Shown: positions 56,242 through 64,000 of the stretch, one piece after another
How positions within the stretch are numbered: position 1 is the first letter of the stretch
How the letters are laid out: every line of letters starts with the position of its first letter
Assembly (NCBI RefSeq): GCF_027286325.1
Contig: NZ_CP114588.1
Location: forward strand, 2,133,317 to 2,197,316
Direction of reading: 5' to 3'
DNA from: Salinivibrio kushneri
GTDB lineage: Bacteria; Pseudomonadota; Gammaproteobacteria; Enterobacterales; Vibrionaceae
DNA: 64,000 nucleotides
Program-made: the position numbers and the translations under genes
Notes under the pieces: generated by a model
Databases searched by the model: none
Told to the model about the DNA's origin: nothing
What the model saw: the letters and a program-made list of their open reading frames with translations, nothing else

Positions 56242-56946
56242 ATGCTGTATAAAAAAGTGATGCAAGATTTGCGCTCACGCATCAATTCAGACGAGCTCGA
56301 GGTTGGTGATACCCTTCCCACAGAAAAAGCACTCAGTGAACATTATGGCGTTAGCCGAGTGACTATACGTAATGCTATCGATGAGTTGGTTAAGCTAGGA
56401 TTAGTCGCAAAGCGTCAAGGGGCTGGCACCACCATCATCGGTAAGACGGTCGTTGGCTCGTTGCTGACACTGAAAAGCACCAATGAGTACTTCTCAAGTA
56501 CAAACACGACGCTTGAATACAAGATTGATGAGTTCTCTCTCATTGATCCAGACGAAGAGCTGGTGCGGCTTCTAAAGGTCGAGAAAACAGAAAAAGTCTA
56601 TTTTATTCGAAGATTCAAGCTACTAAATGGAAAGCCATCCGTATACGAAGAGTCTTACATGCCTGCATCACTCTATCCTCGAATGAATGTGATGTCTTTA
56701 GAAGGCTCAAAATATCGCTACCTCGAAGAGGAGCTAGGCCTTGATATCGACGGTGCGTCCCAAGATTTCGAAGCCATCCTTCCGAGCGAGTCAATGTGTA
56801 GGATCCTCGATATCGATCCATCAACGCCCTTGCTTCAAGTGCTATCTATCGGTTTGCTAAAAGACGGCCGTGTCTTTGAGTACACAAAGCTGGTATCACT
56901 ACCTGGCACTATGTCTTACAAGCATTACCTTAAACGAGGTGAGTAG
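56242..56946 (+). CDS. aglR: GntR/UTRA-family regulator of the agl operon
   Basis: A 234-residue regulator of the HutC/TreR type. The N-terminal winged helix has LEVGDTLPTEKALSEHYGVSRVTIRNAIDELV (residues 20-51), and the UTRA ligand-binding domain has VYFIRRFKLLNGKPSVYEESYMP. It is divergent from aglA-aglB and most likely represses them until phosphorylated alpha-glucoside binds. ATG 56242 follows GAGAGGTGAA. The name follows the genomic context only. Confidence 0.85.
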   Translation: MLYKKVMQDLRSRINSDELEVGDTLPTEKALSEHYGVSRVTIRNAIDELVKLGLVAKRQGAGTTIIGKTVVGSLLTLKSTNEYFSSTNTTLEYKIDEFSLIDPDEELVRLLKVEKTEKVYFIRRFKLLNGKPSVYEESYMPASLYPRMNVMSLEGSKYRYLEEELGLDIDGASQDFEAILPSESMCRILDIDPSTPLLQVLSIGLLKDGRVFEYTKLVSLPGTMSYKHYLKRGE

Positions 56947-57092
56947 ATGACTCTTCCACTTTAAATTTCTTATTAAATTTAATGTCTTACTTTTAGCGCT
57001 TTGAGTCTAAGTCAATTTTGTACAATACAGACTCGAGGGGAACGTATAGGGTTTGCTTATAATGATCTACACATGAAGGTTTAGGCGGCGAA

Positions 57093-57932
57093 ATGAAAAA
57101 GCTTGGTGCTTGTAAAGAATCAGCAAACTACCTTTACCATCAGGAACTTGGCGGTATAGGTATTCTGGACGCGAGTTACCATAGACAATGTTTTTCTCGA
57201 CACAGCCATGAGGGCTACACCTTTGGCGTTATCGAACGAGGTACCCAAAAGTTTCTTAGAACTGGCTGTAACAACCTTGCACCTGCTGGGAGTATCATTT
57301 TAATCAACGCGGATGATATTCATAACGGCCAAGCCAACACCGACGATGGTTGGGCCTACAAGGCACTATATCCTTTACCAGAGCACTTTGAACGGTTAAG
57401 CCATGAGCTCGTCGGAACCGACACCTATACGCCCTACTTTCCTGATGCTGTAGTGCATGATGAAGCACTAGCTAAACAGTTCCGGTACGTCTTCTCCGTC
57501 TTAGAGAGATCGGAAAACAAGTTGTTAAGAGAGTCGCTCCTCTACGCGCTACTCACTCGCTTGATGAGAAGTCATGGTAAAAGGAAAGTCGAACTCCCTG
57601 TTGAGAAAAAGGCAACTAAGAAAGTAAGCATGGTAAAGCACTTTCTAGACGACTCTCCTAGTACCAACATCTCTCTGAGTGACCTTGCCCAAATGGTTTC
57701 CCTTAATCCTTATTATCTAGTGCGTGCGTTCAATAAGGAATTTGGTCTTCCACCACATGCATATCAACTACAAGCACGTATCCGGTATGCCGAGAAGTTG
57801 ATACGACAAGGATACCAACTGGCGGAAGTCTCAAACCTCTGCGGGTTTCACGACCAAAGCCATTTTACTAAGCACTTTAAACGAGCCATTGGTGTAACCC
57901 CGAGTCAATACGCAAGGCACTTTCTCAGATAG
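57093..57932 (+). CDS. AraC-family transcriptional regulator
   Basis: A 279-residue regulator. An N-terminal cupin-like sensing domain (FSRHSHEGYTFGVIERG; GSIILINADDIHNG) is followed by two C-terminal helix-turn-helices (ISLSDLAQMVSLNPYYLVRAFNKEFG, then LAEVSNLCGFHDQSHFTKHFKRAIGVTPSQY). It has the layout of regulators that respond to amino acids or export substrates. It stands 73 bp upstream of the racemase gene on the same strand, so it probably regulates that gene or its own. It does not appear related to the agl genes. Confidence 0.88.
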   Translation: MKKLGACKESANYLYHQELGGIGILDASYHRQCFSRHSHEGYTFGVIERGTQKFLRTGCNNLAPAGSIILINADDIHNGQANTDDGWAYKALYPLPEHFERLSHELVGTDTYTPYFPDAVVHDEALAKQFRYVFSVLERSENKLLRESLLYALLTRLMRSHGKRKVELPVEKKATKKVSMVKHFLDDSPSTNISLSDLAQMVSLNPYYLVRAFNKEFGLPPHAYQLQARIRYAEKLIRQGYQLAEVSNLCGFHDQSHFTKHFKRAIGVTPSQYARHFLR

Positions 57933-58005
57933 TCAAAAACGTACTATCTCTTACCACCTAGCGCTTGTAGTTTTGATCATCATAGAGACAACGTGAGGAC
58001 CTCAA

Positions 58006-58704
58006 ATGAAAACGATAGGATTGCTTGGCGGGATGAGCTGGGAGTCGACTGTAAGCTACTATACAGCGATAAATCATGGCATCAAAGAACGCTTGGGTGG
58101 CTTAAACTCGGCCAAGATTTGTATGTATAGCGTTAATTTCGCTGAAATAGAGGAGCTCCAACACAAGGGGCTGTGGGATAAAACCGCTCAGATACTATCA
58201 GATGCGGCAGTATCGATTGAAGCCGGCGGTGCTGACTTTCTCCTGATATGCACCAACACCATGCATAAAGTGGCACCTCAGATTGAGTCGCACATCAGTA
58301 TTCCCATTCTGCACATTGCTGATGCAACAGCTGAAACGCTCATCCTGCATGGCATCAGAAAAGTTGGTCTCCTCGGGACACGATTCACGATGGACCAAGA
58401 TTTTTATAAAAAACGAATTACAGATAAATATGGGATAAGCGTTGTCGTTCCAAGTAGCGAAGATAAAAACACGATCCACAACATTATCTACGAAGAGCTG
58501 TGTCAAGGTATCATTACTGAGCAATCTCGTGATGCTTACCTGAAGGTAATTGATAAGCTGAAGCATGAAGGGGCGGAGGCTGTGATCCTAGGCTGCACGG
58601 AAATTGCTCTACTTGTTCAGCAAAAGCATACTAATGTGCCACTGTTTGATACCACAGCGATCCATGCGAACGCTGCAATACTGAGATCCCTTGGAGAGGG
58701 TTAA
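58006..58704 (+). CDS. Aspartate/glutamate racemase family protein
   Basis: A 232-residue cofactor-independent racemase of the YgeA type. The start MKTIGLLGGMSWESTVSYY is characteristic. The two catalytic cysteines are in LLICTNTMHK and VILGCTEIALL; both are present, so it should be active. Broad-specificity amino-acid racemases in this family act on several amino acids; the substrate here is unknown. It has a GTGAGGAC ribosome binding site and follows the AraC gene. It is the last intact gene before the proposed right border of the island. Confidence 0.9.
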   Translation: MKTIGLLGGMSWESTVSYYTAINHGIKERLGGLNSAKICMYSVNFAEIEELQHKGLWDKTAQILSDAAVSIEAGGADFLLICTNTMHKVAPQIESHISIPILHIADATAETLILHGIRKVGLLGTRFTMDQDFYKKRITDKYGISVVVPSSEDKNTIHNIIYEELCQGIITEQSRDAYLKVIDKLKHEGAEAVILGCTEIALLVQQKHTNVPLFDTTAIHANAAILRSLGEG

Positions 58705-58833
58705 CGACAAGAAGTTGTACCCACTAAACAGCGCAGACAAGTAGAGGTCACTCCTCGACAGTAATCTGTTATCAGACTAGACATACATTGATTGAGTGTC
58801 TCATTGTGGACTCTTGATACAATCAGTACTTTA

Positions 58834-58855
58834 GATACACCCGATGGTACACCGA
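58834..58855. repeat. GTACACCGA motif near the right end of the island
   Basis: ATACACCCGA (58834-58844 region) and GTACACCGA (58847-58855) match the repeats just upstream of the integrase at 36697-36712. The shared motif at both ends fits integrase arm sites. Confidence 0.45.
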
Positions 58856-58906
58856 ACCAAAGTCAAACCATAAAAAATCAATAAATACATGACGTTATTG
58901 ACCTGA

Positions 58907-58929
58907 TTCAAGTTACGCCAGCCCACCAA
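58907..58929 (+). repeat. Possible right attachment site: degenerate copy of the ssrA 3' end
   Basis: TTCAAGTTACGCCAGC-CCACCAA aligns to the tmRNA end TTCAACTCCCGCCAGCTCCACCAA (36560-36582), with one gap and three or four mismatches. It is followed by chromosomal-looking genes. If it is real, the island spans about 36.58-58.93 kb (22.3 kb). A perfect copy would be more convincing. Confidence 0.4.
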
Positions 58930-59070
58930 ACGTTTGGGAAAGCCGGTAAATCATTGATTTAACGGCTTTTTTATTTTTATAGTTTGAGGATTGGGCTCAT
59001 TGTGTGCCAGTGGTCTACATACCTGTGATACAAACTGGGAAAGTAGCACGTCGTTACTCTCAAGCAAGTC

Positions 59071-59244
59071 ATGATGGTAGGTACCACTGGCTTAACCGCC
59101 ATGCTATGTGTCCAAGCCTTACTCAACGCCCATACCCAACCGACAGACGGGACGATACTTGTTACCGGTGCGAGCGACGGGGCAGGTGCCATGGATACCA
59201 TAGGCAGCAAATTCTTGGCTCCCCTCCTCACCCGAGTGAAGTGA
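59071..59244 (+). pseudogene. acuI/yhdH (zinc-independent MDR reductase) remnant
   Basis: The open frame reads MMVGTTGLTAMLCVQALLNA, then DGTILVTGASDGAGA, then directly MDTIGSKFLAPLLTRVK. In YhdH/AcuI-type quinone or acrylyl-CoA reductases the first two blocks match the NAD-binding core, and the last block belongs about 55 residues further on. So there is an internal deletion, and both ends of the gene are missing. It cannot be functional. Confidence 0.75.
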
Positions 59245-59833
59245 GGACTACACAATATCACCACTCTTACTCCGCAACCTGTTTCCACTATGACCTGAGC
59301 ACTCCTGGATAATTATGCTTTCCATTTTTATATAACCCCTGACTATAAAGAAACACCCCTACCTTCCTTACCGCTATAAATGAATACAAATTCACAAACA
59401 ATGCTTATCACTACGAAAAAAGGCGCTTATCGAGTAATCGATTACTAAAGTTTTATTCATGTAGGGATTAGTACTTTTTTTTACTCATTTAATGGTTTTT
59501 TATTCGAGCTGAACAGAAACTGAATGGTGATTGGTGCGATTTCCAACAGAAAAAATAGAGCAAAAATACTAATTGACACTTAACTCATTATTAACACCGT
59601 TGTCATGTTACTGACGCATTGCTAGCATAAATCCACATTCACTCGACACAAGTGGATGACTCTTACATCGCTCATACATAAGCGAACGTCAAGGAATAGA
59701 CTGTCGCTAAGTGTTGTTTATCGGATAAAAAGCCGATACGTGTATCGCCACGTTCAATGACGCAATGCGTGCACGAGGAATAATTAAAACGCGACAGTAC
59801 TCAGATGTTTTATTAAAGAAGGGATACTTTAAA
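59245..59833. other. Long upstream region of the porin gene
   Basis: 590 bp without a gene. It is AT-rich. It contains no recognisable RNA gene, but must hold the porin promoter. Regulatory sites for a sugar-responsive porin would be expected here; I see none I can name. Confidence 0.4.
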
Positions 59834-60739
59834 GTGAGTAATACTATCCAAAAAACAGCGATTGCCGCTGCAATCACTCTTGCTAGCACCAATGGCTTTG
59901 CCGGTGAATTGGGTTCACTGACCAGTGAAGTCAAAATCAATGATTATGAAAATGGCCTCACTAAAACCGAAGCCACCATCGGTAAAGGGTCTTATAAACT
60001 CAGTGATGATTACAGCTTTCTCTTTGATGTGGACAAAGACTTCATTAAAAATGAAGGTGAAGCGAGAAAAGAAGGTTGGGATACCCAATTTGGCTTAGCA
60101 CAAGGTGCAGGTAGCATCGGAGATTTTGATGCGACCATGTATTATTTATTCCGCTACGATGCATCATGGAAAGCCAGTGATGAGTCCGACTCTTCAGATA
60201 CTAAACAATATATTATTGCGCCTTACTTCAGTAAAGATATCACTCTGGGTGGAAAAGACTTTTCATTCGGTATCGAATTATGGGCACAGCTTGGTAATGA
60301 TAATGATGATAGCTTGAAAAACAAAAGTGGCGTCGAAACCAACTTCTACCTATCCGGCGATCTGTCTGAACACTGGAACCTCGAACTCGCTTGGTATAAC
60401 TTCGATTACTACGACACAGAGGAGGAAGAGTACGACTATCAGATTGGTACCGAAAACTATCTAACTTACTCGCTACCACTTCCTGCTGGCTTCATGTTTA
60501 ATATCGAGAACTATGTTGAGGCCTATCATACGCCAGACTCAGATACAACATTGGCCTATGCGCATATCCAACCTGAATTAGAATTTAAAAAAGCGGTAAA
60601 TGAACATTTCTCTTGGCATGCAGGTGTTTCCTATGAAGCATTTAACTGGGAATTCAAAGATGCTAAAGGAAATAAAGATGACAAAGATATCTTCGATAAT
60701 AATGAGTTCCAAGCCTACTTAGGCTTCACTATAAAGTAA
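59834..60739 (+). CDS. ompG: OmpG-like monomeric outer membrane porin
   Basis: 301 residues from GTG 59834, which follows AGAAGGG; the frame is open a further 23 codons upstream (ATG 59765), but only the GTG gives a clean signal peptide (SNTIQKTAIAAAITLASTNGFAGE). The mature protein is beta-rich with aromatic and acidic turns (YYLFRYDASWK, DYDTEEEEYDY) and ends with FQAYLGFTIK, a porin-like C-terminus. Length and features fit the OmpG family, which forms single-chain 14-stranded channels for oligosaccharides. The acidic composition suits a halophile. Other oligosaccharide porins (KdgM type) are shorter and less likely. Confidence 0.75.
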   Translation: MSNTIQKTAIAAAITLASTNGFAGELGSLTSEVKINDYENGLTKTEATIGKGSYKLSDDYSFLFDVDKDFIKNEGEARKEGWDTQFGLAQGAGSIGDFDATMYYLFRYDASWKASDESDSSDTKQYIIAPYFSKDITLGGKDFSFGIELWAQLGNDNDDSLKNKSGVETNFYLSGDLSEHWNLELAWYNFDYYDTEEEEYDYQIGTENYLTYSLPLPAGFMFNIENYVEAYHTPDSDTTLAYAHIQPELEFKKAVNEHFSWHAGVSYEAFNWEFKDAKGNKDDKDIFDNNEFQAYLGFTIK

Positions 60740-60747
60740 AATCGATA

Positions 60748-60783
60748 CACTGCAGGCAAATTCACTGCCTTTTGCCTGCAGTG
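60748..60783 (+). terminator. Terminator after the porin gene
   Basis: CACTGCAGGCAAA pairs with TTTGCCTGCAGTG across a 10-base loop, 9 bp after the stop codon. The trailing sequence is only moderately T-rich. Confidence 0.75.
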
Positions 60784-61043
60784 CTATTTCCTTTAATGAC
60801 ACTGCTTTGATAAGTCAATCAAACTATCGACTTTTCACCCCTTACTAATTGTAAATTTTCTTCTAGACTCGACGTTTTTATCGCGCCCCAAAAAAAAAAC
60901 AGTCAATTAATTATAAACACACCCAATAACATAGTGCCTATAATGAAAATAATACGCTATGCATTAATCTATGTCGCTGCCGTCATGCTAGGCTAGGTGT
61001 CGGATTGACAGTCAGTGAAATCCGCCGCACTCTATCTTAAAAA

Positions 61044-62510
61044 GTGGACAAGCTGAGTGTCATGATGACTGCGAATTTTGAGCAAAAAATCCGTCCAGAT
61101 CGGCCTTTTAGAACGCAAACGAACGGCGATTTGATGAAGCAATTTGAAAGCGATCGTGGGCGGATCATTAACTCTGCCGCCGTGCGCCGTTTGCAACAAA
61201 AAACCCAAGTTTTCCCTCTTGAACGCAATGCCGCGGTGCGCAGCCGTCTCACCCACTCTTTAGAGGTCCAGCAAGTCGGGCGCTATATCAGTCAACTGAT
61301 TGCCGACAAGCTGTCTGCCTCGCAACTCGCTCCCCCGCTCGACCGCTGCTTGGAAACCTTGGTTGAGATGGCTTGCCTCATGCACGACATAGGTAACCCA
61401 CCGTTCGGGCACTTTGGCGAGCAAGCGCTCAGTGATTGGCTCAGTGAACACGTCCCTTATATCTATCGCCAACATTTTAACGACGAACTGCCTGAGGCGG
61501 TACAGCGCGATCTCTGTCATTTTGAAGGCAACGCACAAGGCATTCGGCTGATCCATACCTTACAACAGCTGAACCTCACCTATTCGCAAGTCTCCGGCAT
61601 TCTTAAATACACTCGGTGTGGTAGCGAGCCGAAACCTGCAGATGACGACGCGCGCGCGTACCTTAAAAAGAAGGTCGGCTATTTTCTCAGTGAACAAGCG
61701 TATATTGGCGATTTGCAAAAAACGCTCGCCATCTCGCCCGGCTGTCGTGCCCCAGTCAGTTACATCATGGAAGCGGCCGATGATATTTCTTATGGCATTG
61801 CCGATTTAGAAGACGCCGTTGAAAAAGGCGTACTGACTCTCGCGGATTTGAAAGCGGCCTTAAAGGCAACCTTTGTACAGCTTACTCAAGCCAGTGAGGA
61901 GCATGACGCCAACACCATGGCGACCATGTTAGAGAATGCGGAAAAGCGCAGCCACGGCAGTGACAGTCAGTTTTTTGTCTTCTTGCGTGTGGAGGTCAAT
62001 AAACGCTTGCCTCGCCATGCCGCCCAACGCTTTGTCGACCATTTACCCGCTGTCATCGATGGCACCTTTAATCACGCGCTAATTGAAGATAACAGCGTCA
62101 ATCATTTAATTGTACAAACCTTTAAAAACGTCGCCAAAGCGCATGCCTTTTGTCACCCAGAAGTGGAACGCCGCGAGCTACAAGGCTACCGCGTCATCCA
62201 TGGTTTGATGAGCATCTATCGTCCACTCCTCACCTTACCCAGTGAGGTCTTTACGGCTTTAGTCAATGGCGAGCCGGTCAAGCCACAGGCGTCGATATAC
62301 ACCCAGCGGCTATTTAAAAAGCTGCCTGAAAAACATAAAAAAGCCTATCGCGATGCGGTACAAAAACAGGCCCTGGAGAAGCAAATCCCTTCTGCCACTG
62401 CGCGTGAGTTCTATTTTCGTACTCGCCTGTTGATTGACTATATCAGCGGTATGACGGACCAATACGCATTCGACGAATACCGCGCCTTTCATGTGATTGA
62501 AGAGGGCTAA
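61044..62510 (+). CDS. dgt: Deoxyguanosinetriphosphate triphosphohydrolase (dGTPase)
   Basis: A 488-residue HD-domain enzyme that converts dGTP to deoxyguanosine and triphosphate. HD-domain residues are in RLTHSLEVQQVGRYI and CLMHDIGNPPFGHFGEQAL, and the AADDISYGIADLEDAVEKG element is present. The GTG at 61044 gives the longest frame; ATG 61062 or 61065 is also possible and no start has a strong ribosome binding site. dNTPases of this family limit phage DNA synthesis by dGTP depletion, but this gene appears to be a core one. It is followed by a strong bidirectional terminator. Confidence 0.93.
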   Translation: MDKLSVMMTANFEQKIRPDRPFRTQTNGDLMKQFESDRGRIINSAAVRRLQQKTQVFPLERNAAVRSRLTHSLEVQQVGRYISQLIADKLSASQLAPPLDRCLETLVEMACLMHDIGNPPFGHFGEQALSDWLSEHVPYIYRQHFNDELPEAVQRDLCHFEGNAQGIRLIHTLQQLNLTYSQVSGILKYTRCGSEPKPADDDARAYLKKKVGYFLSEQAYIGDLQKTLAISPGCRAPVSYIMEAADDISYGIADLEDAVEKGVLTLADLKAALKATFVQLTQASEEHDANTMATMLENAEKRSHGSDSQFFVFLRVEVNKRLPRHAAQRFVDHLPAVIDGTFNHALIEDNSVNHLIVQTFKNVAKAHAFCHPEVERRELQGYRVIHGLMSIYRPLLTLPSEVFTALVNGEPVKPQASIYTQRLFKKLPEKHKKAYRDAVQKQALEKQIPSATAREFYFRTRLLIDYISGMTDQYAFDEYRAFHVIEEG

Positions 62511-62543
62511 AAAAACCGCTCCGTGGTCGGGAGCGGTTTTTTG
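62510..62543. terminator. Bidirectional terminator between dgt and the symporter gene
   Basis: AAAAAACCGCTCC-GTGGTCG-GGAGCGGTTTTTT, a near-perfect stem with A- and T-runs on both sides, between convergent genes. Confidence 0.93.
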
Positions 62544-62554
62544 CGATGAGGCTA

Positions 62555-63799
62555 TTAGCCAAAGCGCTTTTGCCACTTATCAATCACCGTGGCACCAATC
62601 AAATCGCCTTGCACATTGACCGCGGTACGGAAGGTGTCGAGTGGGCGCTCAATGATCAGCAAAATAGCAATGGCTTCCAGTGGAATACCCGCAGCCAGCA
62701 ACACCAACTGCATACCTGACATCGAGCCCGACGGCATGCCCGGTGCGCCTACCGACGAAACCATCGCCATAATGAAGATCATCACAATGCCGGTCGTCGA
62801 CAGGTCAATGCCGAACAGCTGTGCGAGGAACACCGCAGCAATGCCTTCAAATAATGCGGTGCCATCCATATTCATCACCGCGCCCAACGGCAAGACCATG
62901 CTCGCGGTCGACGGGGTGACCTTGAGCTCGTCTTTGGCAGCCTGCATCGATACGGGCAGTGTCGCAGCACTGGATGAAGTGGCAAACGCCATCGCCAGCG
63001 GTGCAGAGATTGCGCGAAACAGGCTCACAAAGCCAATGCCGCCAGCAACACGTGCAATAAGCGGCAACACGATCAGCGCATGGACCATCGTCAGTCCAAA
63101 CACCAAGGCGGCAAAGCTAAATAGCTGGCCAAATAGATCGTTATCCCCTTGATGGGAGAACTGGAAAACAATCGCGAACACCGCAAATGGTGCCAGCTTA
63201 ATAATCCCTGCCACCATGGTGTTAATGCCTTTATTCAACCCGCGAATGGTCTCGAATAATGGGTGCGACTCTGGCAGTGCGACAATCAGCGAAATGCCAA
63301 ACAAAATGGTGAACACCACAATCGCCAACAGGTTCCCCTGAGTCACTGCGGCAAACGGATTCACCAACGCCATATTAATAAGTTTGGTGGCAATGGCTCC
63401 AGCACCCGCAGCCTCTTGATTGATAAAGCTAATGCTCTCATCCACAGGCGGTGCATTGGTGAGCGGTTGCCATTCGGGCATCATCAGCGCTGCCCCAAGA
63501 CCAAGGGTGATCGCAATGGTAGTGGTAAAACCGTAAAACAAAAGTGTTGCACCACCTAAGCGCTTAAGGCGGACCACATTGCCAATATTACTGATCCCTT
63601 CCAGTAGCGAGAGCAATACCATCACACCGACCACGGCTTTGAGTAGACCGATATAACTGACCTTGGCGAGCATAAGCAATGGATACCACGTGGTCTGCTC
63701 TGCGTTCTCAATGGGGCCGAATACCGTGCCTACCAGCCAAGCTAGTGCGGCCGCCACTGCAATTTGCAATGGCAAAGAATGTCTAAGGGTTTTCCACAT
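62555..63799 (-). CDS. Dicarboxylate/amino acid:cation symporter (DAACS family)
   Basis: A 414-residue integral membrane protein. Family segments are SFINQEAAG and MAFATSSSAATLPVSMQAAKDEL (serine-rich re-entrant loop). VLPLGAVMNMDGTALFEGIAAVFLAQLFG (NMDGT cation site) and SSVGAPGMPSGSMSGMQLVL follow. Sodium- or proton-coupled uptake of C4-dicarboxylates, glutamate or aspartate is expected; the substrate cannot be told from sequence. ATG 63799 follows AGGGAAAAG; an earlier ATG at 63817 is less likely. Confidence 0.92.
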   Translation of the reverse strand: MWKTLRHSLPLQIAVAAALAWLVGTVFGPIENAEQTTWYPLLMLAKVSYIGLLKAVVGVMVLLSLLEGISNIGNVVRLKRLGGATLLFYGFTTTIAITLGLGAALMMPEWQPLTNAPPVDESISFINQEAAGAGAIATKLINMALVNPFAAVTQGNLLAIVVFTILFGISLIVALPESHPLFETIRGLNKGINTMVAGIIKLAPFAVFAIVFQFSHQGDNDLFGQLFSFAALVFGLTMVHALIVLPLIARVAGGIGFVSLFRAISAPLAMAFATSSSAATLPVSMQAAKDELKVTPSTASMVLPLGAVMNMDGTALFEGIAAVFLAQLFGIDLSTTGIVMIFIMAMVSSVGAPGMPSGSMSGMQLVLLAAGIPLEAIAILLIIERPLDTFRTAVNVQGDLIGATVIDKWQKRFG

Positions 63800-63994
63800 T
63801 GTCTTTTCCCTAATCACAGCGTCAAAGCTGCATAATGATGATTTGTCTATTTTTTTGGCGCTAAGAAGCGATAAAGCATACCAAGCTGTTAGGCGGGGCT
63901 CATGTAAAAGTTATGAACAATCTGGAATAACTAGTAACAAAATAGTTGGTGGGTAAATTGTGCCGCACTTTTCTCTACAAAATAAGGAAAGGCC

Positions 63995-64000
63995 ATGATA
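63995..64000 (+). CDS. Possible start of the next gene (truncated by window edge)
   Basis: ATGATA at the very end of the window, with AAGGAAAGG 3-9 bp upstream, looks like a start codon with ribosome binding site. Nothing further can be said. Confidence 0.35.

Noticed and set aside
59004..59312. 102-residue plus-strand frame as a new gene
   Set aside because: It is a different frame over the acuI/yhdH remnant, which explains the sequence better.
61044..62510. dgt as part of the defence island
   Set aside because: dGTPases can restrict phages, but this gene is a common core gene outside the proposed border and has chromosomal-like composition.

Overview
This is about 64 kb of a gammaproteobacterial chromosome from the Vibrionaceae. 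The evidence is gene order. The run pstC / gcvR-ppk-ppx / pstS-phoR-phoB, and the run pilin cluster, dnaJ, dnaK, grpE, nadK, recN, bamE, rnfH, ratA, smpB, ssrA, integrase, follow the order I remember from Vibrio cholerae chromosome I. Moderate base composition and acidic proteins would suit a halophilic relative such as Salinivibrio, but I cannot fix the genus.

Layout. (1) 1-8.99 kb: phosphate and polyphosphate region, with a partial pstC, gcvR, ppk-ppx, and a phoB-phoR-pstS operon. Pho boxes are visible upstream of pstC and phoB. (2) 9.0-16.9 kb: housekeeping genes sbcDC, rdgC, trhP and yfhL. (3) 17.1-23.4 kb: a complete rRNA operon on the minus strand, 16S-tRNAIle-tRNAAla-23S-5S-tRNAAsp. 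It has a strong promoter, boxA elements, a duplicated terminator/tRNA tail and a repeated covarying hairpin. (4) 23.4-27.1 kb: minor type IV pilin genes. (5) 27.1-36.6 kb: dnaJ, dnaK and grpE with sigma-32-like promoters, nadK, recN with tandem LexA boxes, bamE, rnfH, ratA, smpB and ssrA (tmRNA).

(6) 36.6 to about 58.9 kb: an accessory island next to the 3' end of ssrA. It starts with a P4-type integrase. It then holds a decayed second integrase, a 903-residue SF1 helicase with an unknown N-terminal half, and a subtilisin-like protease/AAA ATPase pair that looks like the IetAS anti-phage system. Next come AlpA, RadC, a catalytic-domain-only recombinase and a Gp2-like protein, followed by an unknown gene split by an IS3-family element. 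The right part is metabolic: an SgrR-like regulator, a candidate small membrane protein, an alpha-glucoside PTS operon (aglA-aglB) with a divergent GntR regulator, and an AraC regulator with an Asp/Glu racemase. A degenerate copy of the ssrA end at about 58.91 kb, and a GTACACCGA motif present at both ends, suggest the borders.

(7) 58.9-64 kb: an internally deleted acuI/yhdH remnant, an OmpG-like porin, dgt, a DAACS-family symporter and the first bases of another gene.

The left part of the island is plausibly phage defence. The right part is sugar and amino-acid metabolism, in which the PTS makes 6-phospho-alpha-glucosides that the GH4 enzyme cleaves and SgrR-type control could respond to phosphosugar load.
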